A DNA stretch of 64,000 bases from Eriocheir sinensis (GCF_024679095.1 NW_026111762.1:180864-244863), one strand, 5' to 3'; counted from the stretch's first letter, positions 22,511 to 34,916 are shown. Numbers and translations: made by a program. The notes: generated from the sequence alone by a model not told the origin.

Positions 22511-24118
22511 TCATTTTCGAGGGTGCTTCTGAAGACCTCTCGAGGGGGTCCTCCCAGCACCTGCGGCACTTGTGGTGGCAAGGGGGCAAGTCACCGGGAC
22601 TTTCTGACGCGCAACCACAGTCGGCGTCGGCCCACCGCGGGTAGGAGCGGGGGCTCGGGATGAGCCCCCAGTTCTCCCCACAGTAAAGCCGATTGGTCTT
22701 TTTTCCACAGCAGCACGCTGCCGGGAGGGCGAGTGCACAGGCGCCGGCCGCCCACCACCCGCCACACCATCGCCACAGGGCACAGGCCGTTGGCCGACCT
22801 GAGTCTGTGGGCAAGTGGTGACGGCAGGAACCGCCACCACGTCAGCCGCCACGAGCTCACGAGAGAGCTCGGGAGGCTGGATTTTTGCAGGAGGACCCCT
22901 CTCAAGAGAGTCCTCACTGCGGGAGCGCTTCTGCTTGATATCAGAAGCCTCCATAGGAACCACTAGTTGGGCTGTTTGGACAGGCTGGACTGTTTGGACA
23001 GGTTCGACTGTTTGGACAGGCTGGACTGGCGGGGAAGGTGTCTGAGGGCGAGTGAGCGCAGGGGGTGTTGGCCTGCTCAAGATGTGACTAGCGATGGACG
23101 CGTAGGTCACACTTGGCCTGACTAGTCTTGTCAGTGCCCGCTTTTTCGCCTCAGGAAAAGATACTCTTTCCTGAGTACGAATAAGAAGCACCTCCTTCTC
23201 AAACTTATAGCGGTCACAGTCCGGTGATGAAGCCTGGTGTGCTCCACCGCAGTGGTAGCACTTGGCAGGACTAGGACAATCAGCAGAGTGACCTGTGCCG
23301 CCACAGTTCACACAAACTGCTGGAAGGTCGTTTTGGAGGCGTCGTCAGGAACGTGCCACATGGCCGAAGTTCTGGCAGTGAAAGCAACGACGAGGATTTG
23401 GAATGTACGCCTTGACTGGCAGAGCGTACCAGGCAGTATCCAGAGTATTTGGCAGGACAAGACTATTGAAAGTCAGAAGAAGAGACGGCGTTGGTGTCAA
23501 GACACCGTCGACCTTCTTCTGAAAGCGGTGGACTGCTATAACACCCTCTTCTCTAAACTCTTGTAGGAGTCTCTCCTCGCTGTAGCGGAGGAGGTCCCTG
23601 CAGAAAACCACCCCTTTCGACTGGTTAAGGGTAGTATGTGGTGCACAGGACACCTCTGCACCCGGCACACCGGTCAGGGCACCAAGACGAGAAGCTTCCT
23701 CCCGGGATTCAACCTCCACAAGGAGGCTGCCATCTCGCTGTGGTGTTACCTTAGGCTTGCGGCCACAAGCCTTGACGATAGCACGGTGAACCTCAAAAAC
23801 GTCAAGATCCATGACAGACGTGCCGTTGACGGACTTGACAGTCATGTACTTATCATACGAGACTGACTCAAACATATCAGGCAGGACTTCTTTGGAAAAC
23901 GTTTGCGGGCCAGGCTGGTTTCTCGCTCCCTGCTTGCGACCCTTTACACGAGGGCCCACAGGACGGGAAGACGAGGGAGAGGGGACATAATCCCTCTTAG
24001 TGCCATTCTGAGCCTGGAATGGCTTCAGAGTGGCAATAAGCGTTGGTCGAGGGGAGGCCGAGAGAGTGCGGACGTCAGGGAGAGAGGCAGGCCGAGATAT
24101 GTTGGAGGAGGAAGCCAT
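22511..24118 (-). pseudogene. I-like LINE ORF1 (gag-like, zinc knuckles), one in-frame TGA
   Basis: This is the RNA-binding ORF1 protein, about 535 codons from the ATG at 24118. The N-terminal third is Ser/Pro-rich. The middle (residues about 110-230) resembles the RRM-like part of such ORF1 proteins. Knuckles follow: CFHCQNFGHVARS then the TGA at 23345-23347, CVNCGGTGHSADC, and CYHCGGAHQASSPDC. The frame continues open after the TGA, so this is a nonsense change and not a frameshift; the stop sits where the last Cys of the first knuckle should be. The C-terminal part is Pro/Gln/Val-rich with short repeated PVQTVQ units. The stop codon overlaps an ATG (ATGA at 22511-22514). Confidence 0.85.
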
Positions 24119-24734
24119 GAGTATCTGGCAAATCTTCGCTTCCCCACCCCCCCACCCCTACTCTGAGCCCAATGAAGGGAGGCTTAACGCTGGGGCCATA
24201 ACGCACCCAGCACCCCAGGGGTAGTGGGGGAAGTATACGCGGACACTGTCTGGTGTTTTGTGGCAACCGCAAGACCATTTTGGTGCCCACCAGGCAGTAC
24301 TCGCTTGAGGGCTTGACCCTAGCCAACGGATGACCAGCCGATTGACTTGACCGGGCCGAGATCAAGCCGCCCGTCTAGCCGGAATAAGGGACCAAAGGGA
24401 CGTGTTGCTAGCCGCAGGGCGCAGCGTGCGGCATCGCTCAGACCCCAGGACTCCCGTCTCCCAGCAACACGGGACGCCACGCACGGCAAACACGTGGGGA
24501 GGCTCAGCCATGCCCTTGATGGTAGTCGGGCAGGCACATACGTCACCACTGGTAGGCCTCCATTACCAGTAGTGACGGGGGAGTGTTTAGTCCACGCTGG
24601 CCGACAAACAACAAGCCCTACAGAGGTGGACGGACCACCTAAGTAGGTGGTGATGCCGACCAGGCTTCAAGCCCCGCTACCACGGCAAGGAACTCCCCTC
24701 AGCGGGGGGGGGGGGAGAGAGAGAGAGAGAGAGT

Positions 24735-25086
24735 GGCGGACTTACATGGAGGCTGCAGCCTCAGGCCCTGGGTATTCAGGGGGTCCCCGATGAGGCAATG
24801 ATTAAAAAAACAAATAAATTAGCAAAAGAAACAAAGCCAACAAAAATAATGTGAAAATATCTTTTTACTTTCCCAAAATTTACTGCTTTTCTCTTCGTAC
24901 TATTTTCATTTTAGCTAAAATACTATAACTAATGTGTCAACACTGCAACAAACAACAGTGGCAACACTGTACTGCCACTGTGTGGGATCTGTATCTTTCG
25001 CGGTTTTCAGAGTGAAATATCAGGGACAAAGTTGTGTTGTGTATATCAGCATGACCTGTAATAGCCACTGATCACTGTCAGACAGT
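24735..25086. other. Unassigned filler inside the composite insertion
   Basis: It starts GTGGCGGACTTACATGGAGG and becomes AT-rich. The part from about 25025 to 25094 is the beginning of a ~270-bp repeat unit that recurs at 27340-27420. No coding signal was recognised. Confidence 0.4.
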
Positions 25087-25911
25087 GATAAAACCATAGC
25101 TGGGCACGATAACAGAAAACCTTATTCCCGATAACCGATAACTGATAATGGAAAACCTTATCGGCGATAACCGATATTCGTTAACTGGAAACACAAATAT
25201 AGGCGATAACCGATATTCGATACCCGATATTAATCCACAATTCCGATAGCGATAAGTCCGATAGGCGAAAATGATACTATATTGATATTTCCAATAAAAA
25301 AAACATTGATGAATTCAAATTTTCATTATTTGTATTTTAGAAAACTTACAAAACCTGAAAACCAGAAGTTGACACGTACCTATGGACGGTAATACTAGAA
25401 ACGCCTGAACCGTGTTGTGTTATTTGGCGTCCCCACCGTCAAATGTTGGCGCTTTTGTTTACAAACACTGGTCTCTCGTGAACTGTGCATGCTCAGACCA
25501 GCAAGCGTAGACCTGTACAGTCTCACAAAGCTTTTTAAACGTAATTAAAAATTGCTGGAAGGCTGAATCAGAAATACAGTACCACTTCCACCATCCCAGC
25601 TGTTTCTAGAACGACACTGTGCGAGTTGTATTTATATGTACAGAGTGCCGTTTTAGAAACAGCGAGGATGGTGGTACTGTATGTCTTAATGTGTTAAAAA
25701 GCTTTGTGAGACTCTACAGGGCTACACTTACTGGTCTGAACATGCGTAGTTCACGAGAGACCAGTATTTGTAAACAAAAGCGCCAACATTTGACGATAGG
25801 ACACCAAATAACACAACACCAAATGCCTTCAATACCATAGCATGCTCACAAACGAATATGGAATATCAAATTTGAGGCAGTGAATAAAAATTTTGGGGGG
25901 CACATTTAAAT

Positions 25912-26129
<218 letters not shown>

Positions 26130-26204
26130 ATTTTGAGTCTTGCATAAAAAAAATAACCTAGTGTTTTAATGGTGATGATCAAAGTATGAAATATCTTCAC
26201 CGAT

Positions 26205-26915
26205 GATACTGTCAGGTTCATAGCGAGGAACTTCAGTGTAAAACGCCAGACGTGATGCTATCCTTGTATAATTCCATGGTAAGACCGCACCTCGAGTATG
26301 CAGTACAGTTCTGGTCTCTAATTACAGAAAGGACATTGATTTACTGGAAAGGATTCAACGACGCGCCACGAAAATGATACCAACCTTAAGGGCTCAACCG
26401 TACGAGGAACGACTCAAGCGATTCAATCTCTTTACATTGGAGAAAAAACGCCTACAAGGGGATATGATTCAAGTCTTCAAGTATCTGAAAAAATTCAATA
26501 ACGTCGATTACTCAAATTTCTTTGAATTGCAAACCACCTCAAGAACTAGAAATAACGGTTTACCCATTCAGTCTAGTCGATGTAACACAGACATCGGAAG
26601 GAGTTTCTTTTCAAACCGAGTCATCCGTCACTGGAACAATCTTCCTTCAGAAGTAGTAAATGTGAATACTATCAACTCCTTCAAATATAGAATCGACCGT
26701 CACTTCGCTGCGTCGGGAGTAAACTGAATATTGAGTTGCTTTCATCTGCTTCTCAATATCGAGGTGCTTTCATCTGCTCCTCAATGTCGAGGTGCTTTCA
26801 TCTGCTCCCCAGGCCCCAAGTGGCTGTCGAGCAAATTAAATCACCAAAGCGGGCAACCTCGTAATGAGCCAATAGTCTTTCTGTTGCCTGCATTTCCACG
26901 TTTCCATGTTTCCAT
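26205..26915 (+). pseudogene. CR1-like LINE 3' fragment (RT C-terminal region) inside the hAT copy
   Basis: The C-terminal region of a CR1-like RT reads DIDLLERIQRRATKMIPTLR, then PYEERLKRFNLF, GDMIQVFKYLKKF, and an NRVIRHWNNLPSEVV segment before the natural stop near 26725. The open stretch 26374-26727 is unbroken. The 3' UTR contains three CTTTCATCTGCTYCYCA units and ends in TTTCCACGTTTCCATGTTTC-type short repeats, the usual CR1-style tail instead of poly(A). An ATGATA occurs at both edges and may be the target duplication. It is 5'-truncated and cannot function. Confidence 0.8.
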
Positions 26916-27157
26916 GATATTTCATACCCCGAAGTTTTTTCATACAACACCGGGCGCCCGGGCCACGTGTAGGGAGGAGACAACGTTTTTTTTCTGAGTC
27001 GGAAAAAAAGTAGCGATTATCGCCAGTTTGGTTACAAAAGTAACGAAGATACCGATATATATTTAAATAAGTAGCGGATGGCCGATAACCCGATTTTGTT
27101 ATCAGCGATAAAGTATCGCGATAACTTATCGCGATAACGCCCAGCTATGGATAAAAC

Positions 27158-28984
27158 CCGGTCGTTGCCACAGACATGATTTGTGATGAGTCTTGCAGTG
27201 TTGACTTGATCTCTGAAATGAAAAACAAGGCTGGCTGATGGCCGCTCGGAGCATGGCATGGTTCATGGTGGGGTCTGTATTTTAATAACTTATGTGCTGA
27301 TGGGTAAGAACCCGACTGACTGATATTATAGTGAATACGAGCAGCAACATTGTGTTGTGTTTTATCAGCATTCGGCATGCTGTATAATGACGAGTGATCA
27401 TTGTCGGTAGAAAGTGACAAAACCCTGGTCATTGCCACATACAAAGTGCGATGAGTTTTGCAGCGGTGTGTTGAGTGGCATGATGCATGGCAGGATCCTG
27501 CTGTTCTAACAACTTTTGTGCTGAATAGTGATTATAAGGACTTGTTGGATCTTTGTTGTGGTATAAACCGTAGAATGCAAGGGATGCATGTTTAAAAGAT
27601 ATGGAGATTGCACCTAATCCTCACCCTAATCCTAAGTCCTAACCCAAATCCTAATCCCTTCCCAACTTTCTGAGCCCCCCGCACAACCCCCGCATACTAT
27701 ACCACCCAAATGCGGCCTTTTGCGGATCCGTGACTTGAAAACTTGAATACGCACGATAAATATATTATGTGGCCGTGGTCCATGTGGGAGACTGGTCAGC
27801 TGGCGTTGTGATGCACGACGCCAAAAGTACCACCACCAGGTGCCACCTACGAGGTGCTATGCCTGTAAGTATGTTTCTCCGTTTACTGCGTCATGACTGA
27901 CTGACGTAGTCGATTTTGATCACTTATTGCACGAATATTACATTGTTGACAACTAAAAATAGCGTAATTGATAGTTACTATTGCCGGTTACCTTCATTAC
28001 TTCATCCCGAATAGGTATGGCTGCCAGCTATATGAACTCAGTAATAATATTAAAATAGGCTATAATAATAATGTTAATATGATAAGCTAAAATAATAATA
28101 GTATAATAGGCTACCTATGTAAAATATAACATTAGGATATATTAATGATATAATAGGATATAGTAATTATAATAATGTAATAGGCTACTTATATTAATTT
28201 TAATATAATAGGCTGAAATAATATAAATATAATTTGCTGTAACGATAATAATAGTAATAATACCTAATAATAATACACTAATTACTAAAGAATTATGCGC
28301 ATACTACAGGTTTGACAAGTTTACCAGGAAAATGTCTTGCTATTGAAAATTGTGAGCTGTGATTTTTTATTTATTTTTTTTATTTTTTTTTTACAGCCGA
28401 CTACCAGCCCGCGGCCATGGCGCTGCTTCGCTTACCGGCCGCCTCCGGCAAAACTTCACGAACAAAAGTTTGTCCAGGGCCTCCAGTCAGTCTGTTACGC
28501 CATTGACTAGGGGGCGCTGCGTGCAAATGTTTTCCCGCACTTTCCTCGCCTATAATTAACATTTTCCTCCCTCTGATCCTAAAGTTAATACTCAGGTAGC
28601 TAATTACCAGCCTAACTTTGGGTGTGTCTCCCCGGAAGCAATCAGCAGCCCTGGGTTGTCAGACTCGGTGAAGCTCTGCCTTGAATAAGGCACACACAGC
28701 TTCGAGTGTAATATCCATGTCCTGCTTTCCCTTCAGTAAGAATCAAAATACATATGAATATACATTACGTGATATAGCAGAAAAAAAAAACATGCATATT
28801 TTAACTGTTGCTTTAGTGCTTTATTATTGTGAAACGATGCCGGAATAAATAGTTAGAGGGTTCGAAAACGGGTCGTGGAACATAACCCCCTATAATTAAT
28901 GGGATGATTGGTTCGATATATGCGGATTCTCTTTATGCGAGCTTTTTGCAGAACGTAGCACTCGCATATAACGAACACCTGGTC
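27158..28984. other. AT-rich filler with a degraded ~270-bp duplication; right end of the composite insertion
   Basis: Segments with AAACCCGGTCGTTGCCACAG (27155) and AAACCCTGGTCATTGCCACA (27420) begin two diverged copies of a ~270-bp unit; the first was split by the hAT element. From 28040 to 28290 the DNA is nearly all A/T with TAATAGGCTA motifs. CCTAA occurs several times at 27612-27655. The last 70 bases carry the ATGCGA-type terminal repeats. No convincing gene was seen. Confidence 0.45.
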
Positions 28985-30158
28985 TATACCCACTCTGACA
29001 GACATGCCCCACTCCCATTCACAAAAACATAGATATATTTACCCACATAGATAGACATAGAAATAAACACTAACATTGACACATACACCACTCCCATACA
29101 CACACAAACACAGACATATTATACAATCACTTTGACAAACAGACACCACTCCCCTACACCCACAGAAAGACATATACACCCACTCTGAGAGACATAATAC
29201 TCCTATAGATCCGCAGATATATGGATATACACCCGCACTGACAGACATACACAATTCCAATACACCCACAGACATATATAATCCCACATAGATAGACATA
29301 CACCCAAAGACATAGACATGAACCCTCAGAGAAAGACAAACACCCACAGACATGGACATAAACCAACACAGATAGACATAAACCCACACAGGTAGACATA
29401 CGCCCACAGACAGACAAAACCCATACTGATAGACATACACCCACATACATAGACATAAACCCACACAGATAGACATCAACCCACACAGGTAGACATACAC
29501 CTACAGACATAGACATGAACCCTCAGAGAAAGACAAACATCCACAGACATGGACATTAACCAACACAGGTAAACATACTCCCACAGACATAGACATAAAC
29601 CCACACAGAGAGACATCAACCCACACAGGTAGACATACACCTACAGACATAGACATGAACCCTCAGAGAAAGACAAACATCCACAGACATAGACATTAAC
29701 CAACACAGGTAAACATACTCCCACAGACATAGACATAAACCCTAAGAGAAAACATACACCCAAAGACATAGACATAAACCCTCAGAGAAAGACAAACACC
29801 CACAGACATAGACATAAACCCTCAGAAAAAGACAAACACCCACAGACATAGACATAAACCCTCAGAGAAAGACAAACACCCACAGACATAGACATAAACC
29901 CTCAGAGAAAGACAAACACCCACAGACATAGACATAAACCCTCGGAGAAAGACAAACACCCACAGACATAGATATAAACCAACAAGATAGACATAAACCC
30001 ACACAGGTAAACATACACCCACAGACATAGACATTAACCCTCAGAGAAAGACAAACACCCTCAGACATAGATATAAACCAACAAAGATAGACATAAACTC
30101 ACACCGGTTATCATACACCCACAGACATAGACATAAACCCACACAGTTAGACATACAC
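28985..30158. repeat. Minisatellite field, right block 1 (ACAGACATAGACATAAACCC type)
   Basis: Units of about 30-40 bp built from CCCACAGACATAGACATAAA and CCCTCAGAGAAAGACAAACA are clearly related to the left block (16780-18489). The long minus-strand open frames (29039-29500 and others) are artefacts. Confidence 0.93.
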
Positions 30159-31313
30159 CATAGCTGGGCGTTATCGCGATAAGTTATCGCTATACATTAT
30201 CGCTGATAACAAAATCGGATTATCGACCATCCGCTACCTATTTAAATATATATCCGTATCTTCGTTACTTTTGTAACATAACTAGCGATAATCGCTACTT
30301 TTTTTCCGCCTCTCAGAAAAAAACGTTGTCTCCTCCCTACTGCGCATGCGTGGCCCGGTGTTGTATGATATAACTTTGGGGTATGAAATATCTTCGGTGA
30401 TGAGATTTCATACTTAGATCATGAAAATTAAAACACTAGGTTATTTTTTTATGCTACTCAAAAATCAATATATCATAAAGAAAAATCATTTAACTTTGCC
30501 CCAAAAATGATTATTCACTGCCTCAAATTTGATATTCCATATTCGTTTGTGACCATGCCATGGTATTGAAGGCATCCGGTGTTGTGTTATTTGGTGTCAC
30601 ATCGTCAAAAGCATTTTTGTTTACAAACACTGGTCTCTCGTGAACTGCGCATGCTCAGACTAAAAGTGTAGACCTCTACAGTCTCACAATGCTCTTTTAA
30701 CCCATTAAGAGTTGCTGGCTGAATCAAACATAGTACCACCATCGTCGCTGTTTCTAGCACGACGTACACTCTGTACATATAAATACAACTCGTACAGAGT
30801 GCCGTTCTAGTAACAGCGAGGATGGTGGTAGTGGTACTATATGTCTGATTCAGCCTTCCAGCAGCTCTTTATTACGGTTTAAAAGCTTTGTGAGAATGTA
30901 CAGGTCTACGCTTGCTGGTCTGAGCATGCACCGTTCATGAGAGACCAGTGTTATAAACAATTTTGACGGGGACGCCAAATAACACTACACCGGTTCAGGC
31001 ATTTCTAGTATTACCGTCCATATGTACGTGTCAACGTGTGGTTTTAAGGTTCTGTAAGTTTCCTAAAATACAGATAATGAAAATTTTAAATCATCAATGT
31101 TGTTGTATCTGAAATATCAATATAGTATCGTTTTCGCCTATCGGACTTATCGCTAGCCAGTATCGGAATTGTGGATTTATATCGGGTATCGGTTATCGGT
31201 TAACGCCTAAATTTTGTTTCTAGTTAACGAATATCGGTTATCGCCGATAAGGTTTTTCATTATCAGTTATCGGTTATCGGGAATAAGGTTTTCTGTTATC
31301 GTGCCCAGCTATG
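30159..31313 (+). mobile_element. Foldback non-autonomous hAT element, copy 2
   Basis: It begins CATAGCTGGGCGTTATCGCG and ends GTGCCCAGCTATG, flanked by ACATACAC on both sides (30151-30158 and 31314-31321). This 8-mer also occurs in the host minisatellite. Both ends carry dense TTATCG/CGATAA motifs. The centre folds on itself: about 30571-30772 pairs with 30788-30999, including TTTACAAACACTGGTCTCTC on the left and its complement on the right. No open frame of note. Confidence 0.88.
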
Positions 31314-31471
31314 ACATACACCCACAGACAGACAGAACCCACACAGATAGACATACACCCACACAGATAGACATACACCCACAGACAGCCAAAACCCACA
31401 CAGATAGACATACACCCACAGACAGACAGAACCCACACAGATAGACATAAACCCACACAGATAGACATACA
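31314..31471. repeat. Minisatellite between foldback hAT copy 2 and LINE A2
   Basis: ACAGATAGACATACACCCAC-type units, the same field as the flanks. Confidence 0.9.
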
Positions 31472-32788
31472 CCCTGGTGATCTCCTAGCCTTCTTAACTA
31501 ACTCTTGGTCATCCTCTCTTAGCCGTTTCGGTGAAACTTTTGCTATTGCGCTGGACATATCAAAAGCTTTTGATAGGGTCTGGCACAAATCTTTGCTTTC
31601 TAAACTACCCTCCTACGGTTTCTATCCTTCTCTCTGTACCTTTATCTCCAGTTTCCTTTCTGATCGTTCTATTTCTGCCGTGGTAGACGGTCACTGTTCT
31701 TCCCCTAAATCTATTAACAGTGGTGTCCCACAGGGTTCTGTCCTATCTCCCTCTTTTCTGTTGTTCATTGATGATCATCTTTCCAAAACGAACTGTCCTA
31801 TCCATTTCTACGCCGATGATTCCACTCTGCATTATTCAACTTCTTTTAACAGAAGACCCACCCTTCAGGAACTTAACGACTCAAGGCTGGAGGCTGCAGA
31901 ACGCTTAGCCTCAGACCTTACTATTATTTCCGATTGGGGCAAGAAGAACCTGGTGTCCTTCAACGCCTCAAAAACACAGTTTCTCCACCTATCCAATCGA
32001 CACAATCTTCCAAACAACTATCCCCTATTCTTTGACAACACCCAGCTATCACCTTCCTCAACACTAAACATCCTCGGTCTATCCTTAGCTCAAAATCTCA
32101 ACTGGAAACTTCATATCTCATCCCTTACTAAATCAGCTTCCTCGAGGCTGGGCGTTCTGTAAAGTCTCCGCCAATTCTTATCCCCTGCACAGTTGGTGTC
32201 CATATATAGGGGCCTTGTCCGCCCTCGTATGGAGTATTCATCTCATGTGTGGGGGGGCTCCACTCACACAGCTCTTCTGGACAGAGTGGAGGCTAAGGCT
32301 CTTCGTCTCATCAGCTCTCCTCCTCATACTGATAGTCTTCTACCTCTTAAATTCCGCCGCAATGGTGCCTCTCTTTCTATCTTCTATCGATATTTCCACG
32401 CTGACTGCTCTTCTGAGCTTGCTAACTGCATGCCTCCCCCCCTCCCGCGGCCCCGCTGCACTCGACTTTCTACTCATGCTCATCCCTATACTGTCCAAAC
32501 CCCTTATGCAAGAGTTAACCAGCATCTTCACTCTTTCCTCCCTCACGCTGGTAAACTCTGGAACAATCTTCCTTCATCTGTATTTCCTCCTGCCTACGAC
32601 TTGAACTCTTTCAAGAGGAGGGTATCAAGACACCTCTCCTCCCGTATTTGATCTTCCTTTCGGCCACCTCTTTTGTTTCTTTTTTAGGAGCAGCGAGTAG
32701 CGGGCTTTTTTTTTTATTATTGTTTTCTATTTTAGTGTGCCCTTGAGCTGCCTCCTTTGTTGTAAAAAAAAAAAAAAAAAAAAAAAAA
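31472..32788 (+). mobile_element. Jockey-like LINE, copy A2 (5'-truncated, poly(A) tail)
   Basis: It starts inside the RT at the STGDLL-type motif and runs through the 3' UTR to an A-run at 32763-32788. Truncation at the 5' end plus a poly(A) tail is the normal outcome of incomplete target-primed reverse transcription. It is inserted in minisatellite DNA, so a target duplication cannot be told from the repeats. Confidence 0.88.
31500..32651 (+). pseudogene. LINE A2 RT palm-to-C-terminus, one premature stop
   Basis: The RT portion reads LDISKAFDRVWHKSLLSKL, SGVPQGSVLSP, a YADD catalytic motif in HFYADDSTLHYS near 31810, and SDWGKKNLVSFNASKTQFLH. A TAA at 32160-32162 (TAC in A5) interrupts the GVLYRLRQF motif. 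The thumb and C-terminal part then continues open from about 32193 (a RPRMEYSSHVWGGSTHTALL segment) to the natural stop at 32651 after a SRHLSSRI tail. A small deletion near 31745 (CCCTCTTTTC against CCCACTCTTTTTC) shortens the PTLFLLF motif in frame. Confidence 0.82.
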
Positions 32789-33768
32789 CACACAGCCAAA
32801 ACCCACACAGATAGACATAAACCCACACAGATAGACATACACCTACAGACAGACAAAACCCACACAGATAGACAAAACCCACACAGACAGACAAAACCCA
32901 CACAGATAACAAAACCCACACAGACAGACAAAAACAAAACATATAGACAAAACCCAAACAGATAGACAAAACCCACACATACAGACAAAACCCACACAGA
33001 TAGACAAAACCCACACAGACAGACAAAACCCACACAGACAGACAAAACCCACACAGATAGACAAAACCCACACAGACAGACAAAACCCACACAGATAGAC
33101 AAAACCCACACAGACAGACAAAACCCACACAGATAGACAAAACCCACACAGATAGACAAAACCCACACAGACAGACAAACCCACACAGACAGACAAAATC
33201 CACACACTGATAGACATATACCCACACAGATAGACATACACCCACAGAGAGACAAAACCCACACAGATAGACATAAACCCACACAGATAGACATACACCC
33301 ACAGACAGACAAAACCCACACAGATAGACACACACCCACAGACATATAAAACCCACAGATATAGACATAAACCCACACATATAGACATACACCCACAGAC
33401 AGACAAACCCACAGACAGACAAAACCCACACATACAGACAAAACCCACACAGATAGACATAAACCCACACAGATAGACATACACCCACAGACAGACAAAA
33501 CCCACACAGATAGACATAAACCCACACAGATAGACATACACCCACAGACAGACAAAACCCACACAGACAGACAAAATCCACCCAGATAGATATAAACCAA
33601 CACAGATGGACATACACCCACACAGATAGACATACATCCACAGACAGACAAACCCACACAGATAGACATAAACCCACAGAGATAGACATACACCTACAGA
33701 CAGACAAACCCACACATACAGACATACACCACTCCCATACATACACCCACACAGTAACAGACATACAC
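32789..33768. repeat. Minisatellite field, right block 2 (~19-bp ACCCACACAGATAGACAAA type)
   Basis: Units of about 19-20 bp (ACCCACACAGAYAGACAAA) are interleaved with the GACATACACCCACAGACAG variants. All three minus-strand frames are open together between 32843 and 33693 because the unit lacks the minus-strand stop triplets. The resulting peptides (VCLSVWVLSVCG repeats) are not credible proteins. Confidence 0.93.
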
Positions 33769-34916
33769 CATAGCTGGGCGTTATCGCGATAAGTTATCGC
33801 TATACATTATCGCTGATAACAAAATCGGATTATCGACCATCCGCTACCTATTTAAATATATATCGGTATCTTCGTTACTTTTGTAACCAAACTAGCGATA
33901 ATCGCTACTTTTTTTCCGCCTCTCAGAAAAAAACGTTGTCTCCTCCCTACTGCGCATGCGTGGCCCGGTGTTGTATGATAAAACTTCGGGGTATGAAATA
34001 TCTTCGGTGATGAAATTTCATACTTAGATCATGAAAATTAAAACACTAGGTTATTTTTTTATGCTACTCAAAATCAATATATCATAAGAAAATCATTTAA
34101 CTTTGCCCCAAAAATGATTATTCACTGCCTCAAATTTGATATTCCATATTCGTTTGTGACCATGCCATGGTATTGAAGGCATCCGGTGTTGTGTTATTTG
34201 GTGTCCCATCGTCAAAAGCTGGCGCTTTTGTTTACAAACACTGGTCTCTCGTGAACTGCGCATGCTCAGACCAAAAAGTGTAGTCCTCTACAGTCTCACA
34301 ATGCTCTTTTAACCCATTAGAGAGTTGCTGGAAAGCTGAATCAAACATACAGTACCACCATCGTCGCTGTTTCTAGAACGACGTACCTCTGTACATATAA
34401 ATACAACTCGTACAGAGTGCCGTTCTAGTAACAGCGAGGACGGTATAGTACTATGTCTGATTCAGCCTTCCAGCAACTCTTATTACGGTTTAAAAGCTTT
34501 GTGAGAATGTACAGGCTCAACGCTTGCTGGTCTGAGCATGCACCGTTCAGAGAGACCAGTGTTTAAACAATGACGGTGGACGCCAAACACAACACCAGTT
34601 CAGGCATTCTAGTATTACCGTCCATATGTACGTGTCAACGTGTGGTTTTAAGGTTCTGTAAGTTTCCTAAAATACAGATAATGAAAATTTTAAATCATCA
34701 ATGTTGTTCTATCTGAAATATCAATATAGTATCGTTTTCGCCTATCGGACTTATCGCTAGCCAGTATCGGAATTGTGGATTTATATCGGGTATCGGTTAT
34801 CGGTTATCGCCTATATTTTGTTTCTAGTTAACGAATATCGGTTATCGCCGATAAGGTTTTCATTATCAGTTATCGGTTATCGGGAATAAGGTTTTCTGTT
34901 ATCGTGCCCAGCTATG
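33769..34916 (+). mobile_element. Foldback non-autonomous hAT element, copy 3
   Basis: It is nearly identical to copy 2, with the same ends and the same ACATACAC flanks (33761-33768 and 34917-34924). It differs by small deletions in the central palindrome (for example near 34440 and 34560), which weaken pairing there. It is interpreted as the duplicated partner of copy 2, not a separate insertion. Confidence 0.88.

Larger units (their letters stand above)
18724..24714 (-). mobile_element. Near-full-length I-like LINE with RNase H, inserted in a (GA)n tract
   Basis: Reading on the minus strand there is a 5' UTR of about 600 bp, ORF1 (24118-22511), ORF2 (about 22510-18801), and a 3' UTR ending in ATTCATTCATTC. 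GA repeats lie on both sides (18704-18723 and 24715-24734), so the target duplication is probably GA dinucleotides. The order gag-like zinc-knuckle ORF1, endonuclease, RT, RNase H fits the I group (I or Nimb type). The visible defects are one stop in ORF1, one frameshift in ORF2 and an unresolved ORF2 start. Confidence 0.85.

Noticed and set aside
22014..24646. Plus-strand frames of 60-130 residues opposite the I-like LINE
   Set aside because: Shadows of ORF1 and ORF2 on the minus strand with no family resemblance.
28359..28559. Short frame after a T-run as an exon
   Set aside because: No homology, no convincing splice partner, and it lies within the terminal part of the composite insertion.
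29039..33764. Long minus-strand frames rich in Cys, Val, Ser and Leu (up to 360 residues)
   Set aside because: They arise from stop-free minisatellite units; all three frames are open at once and no start or domain makes sense.
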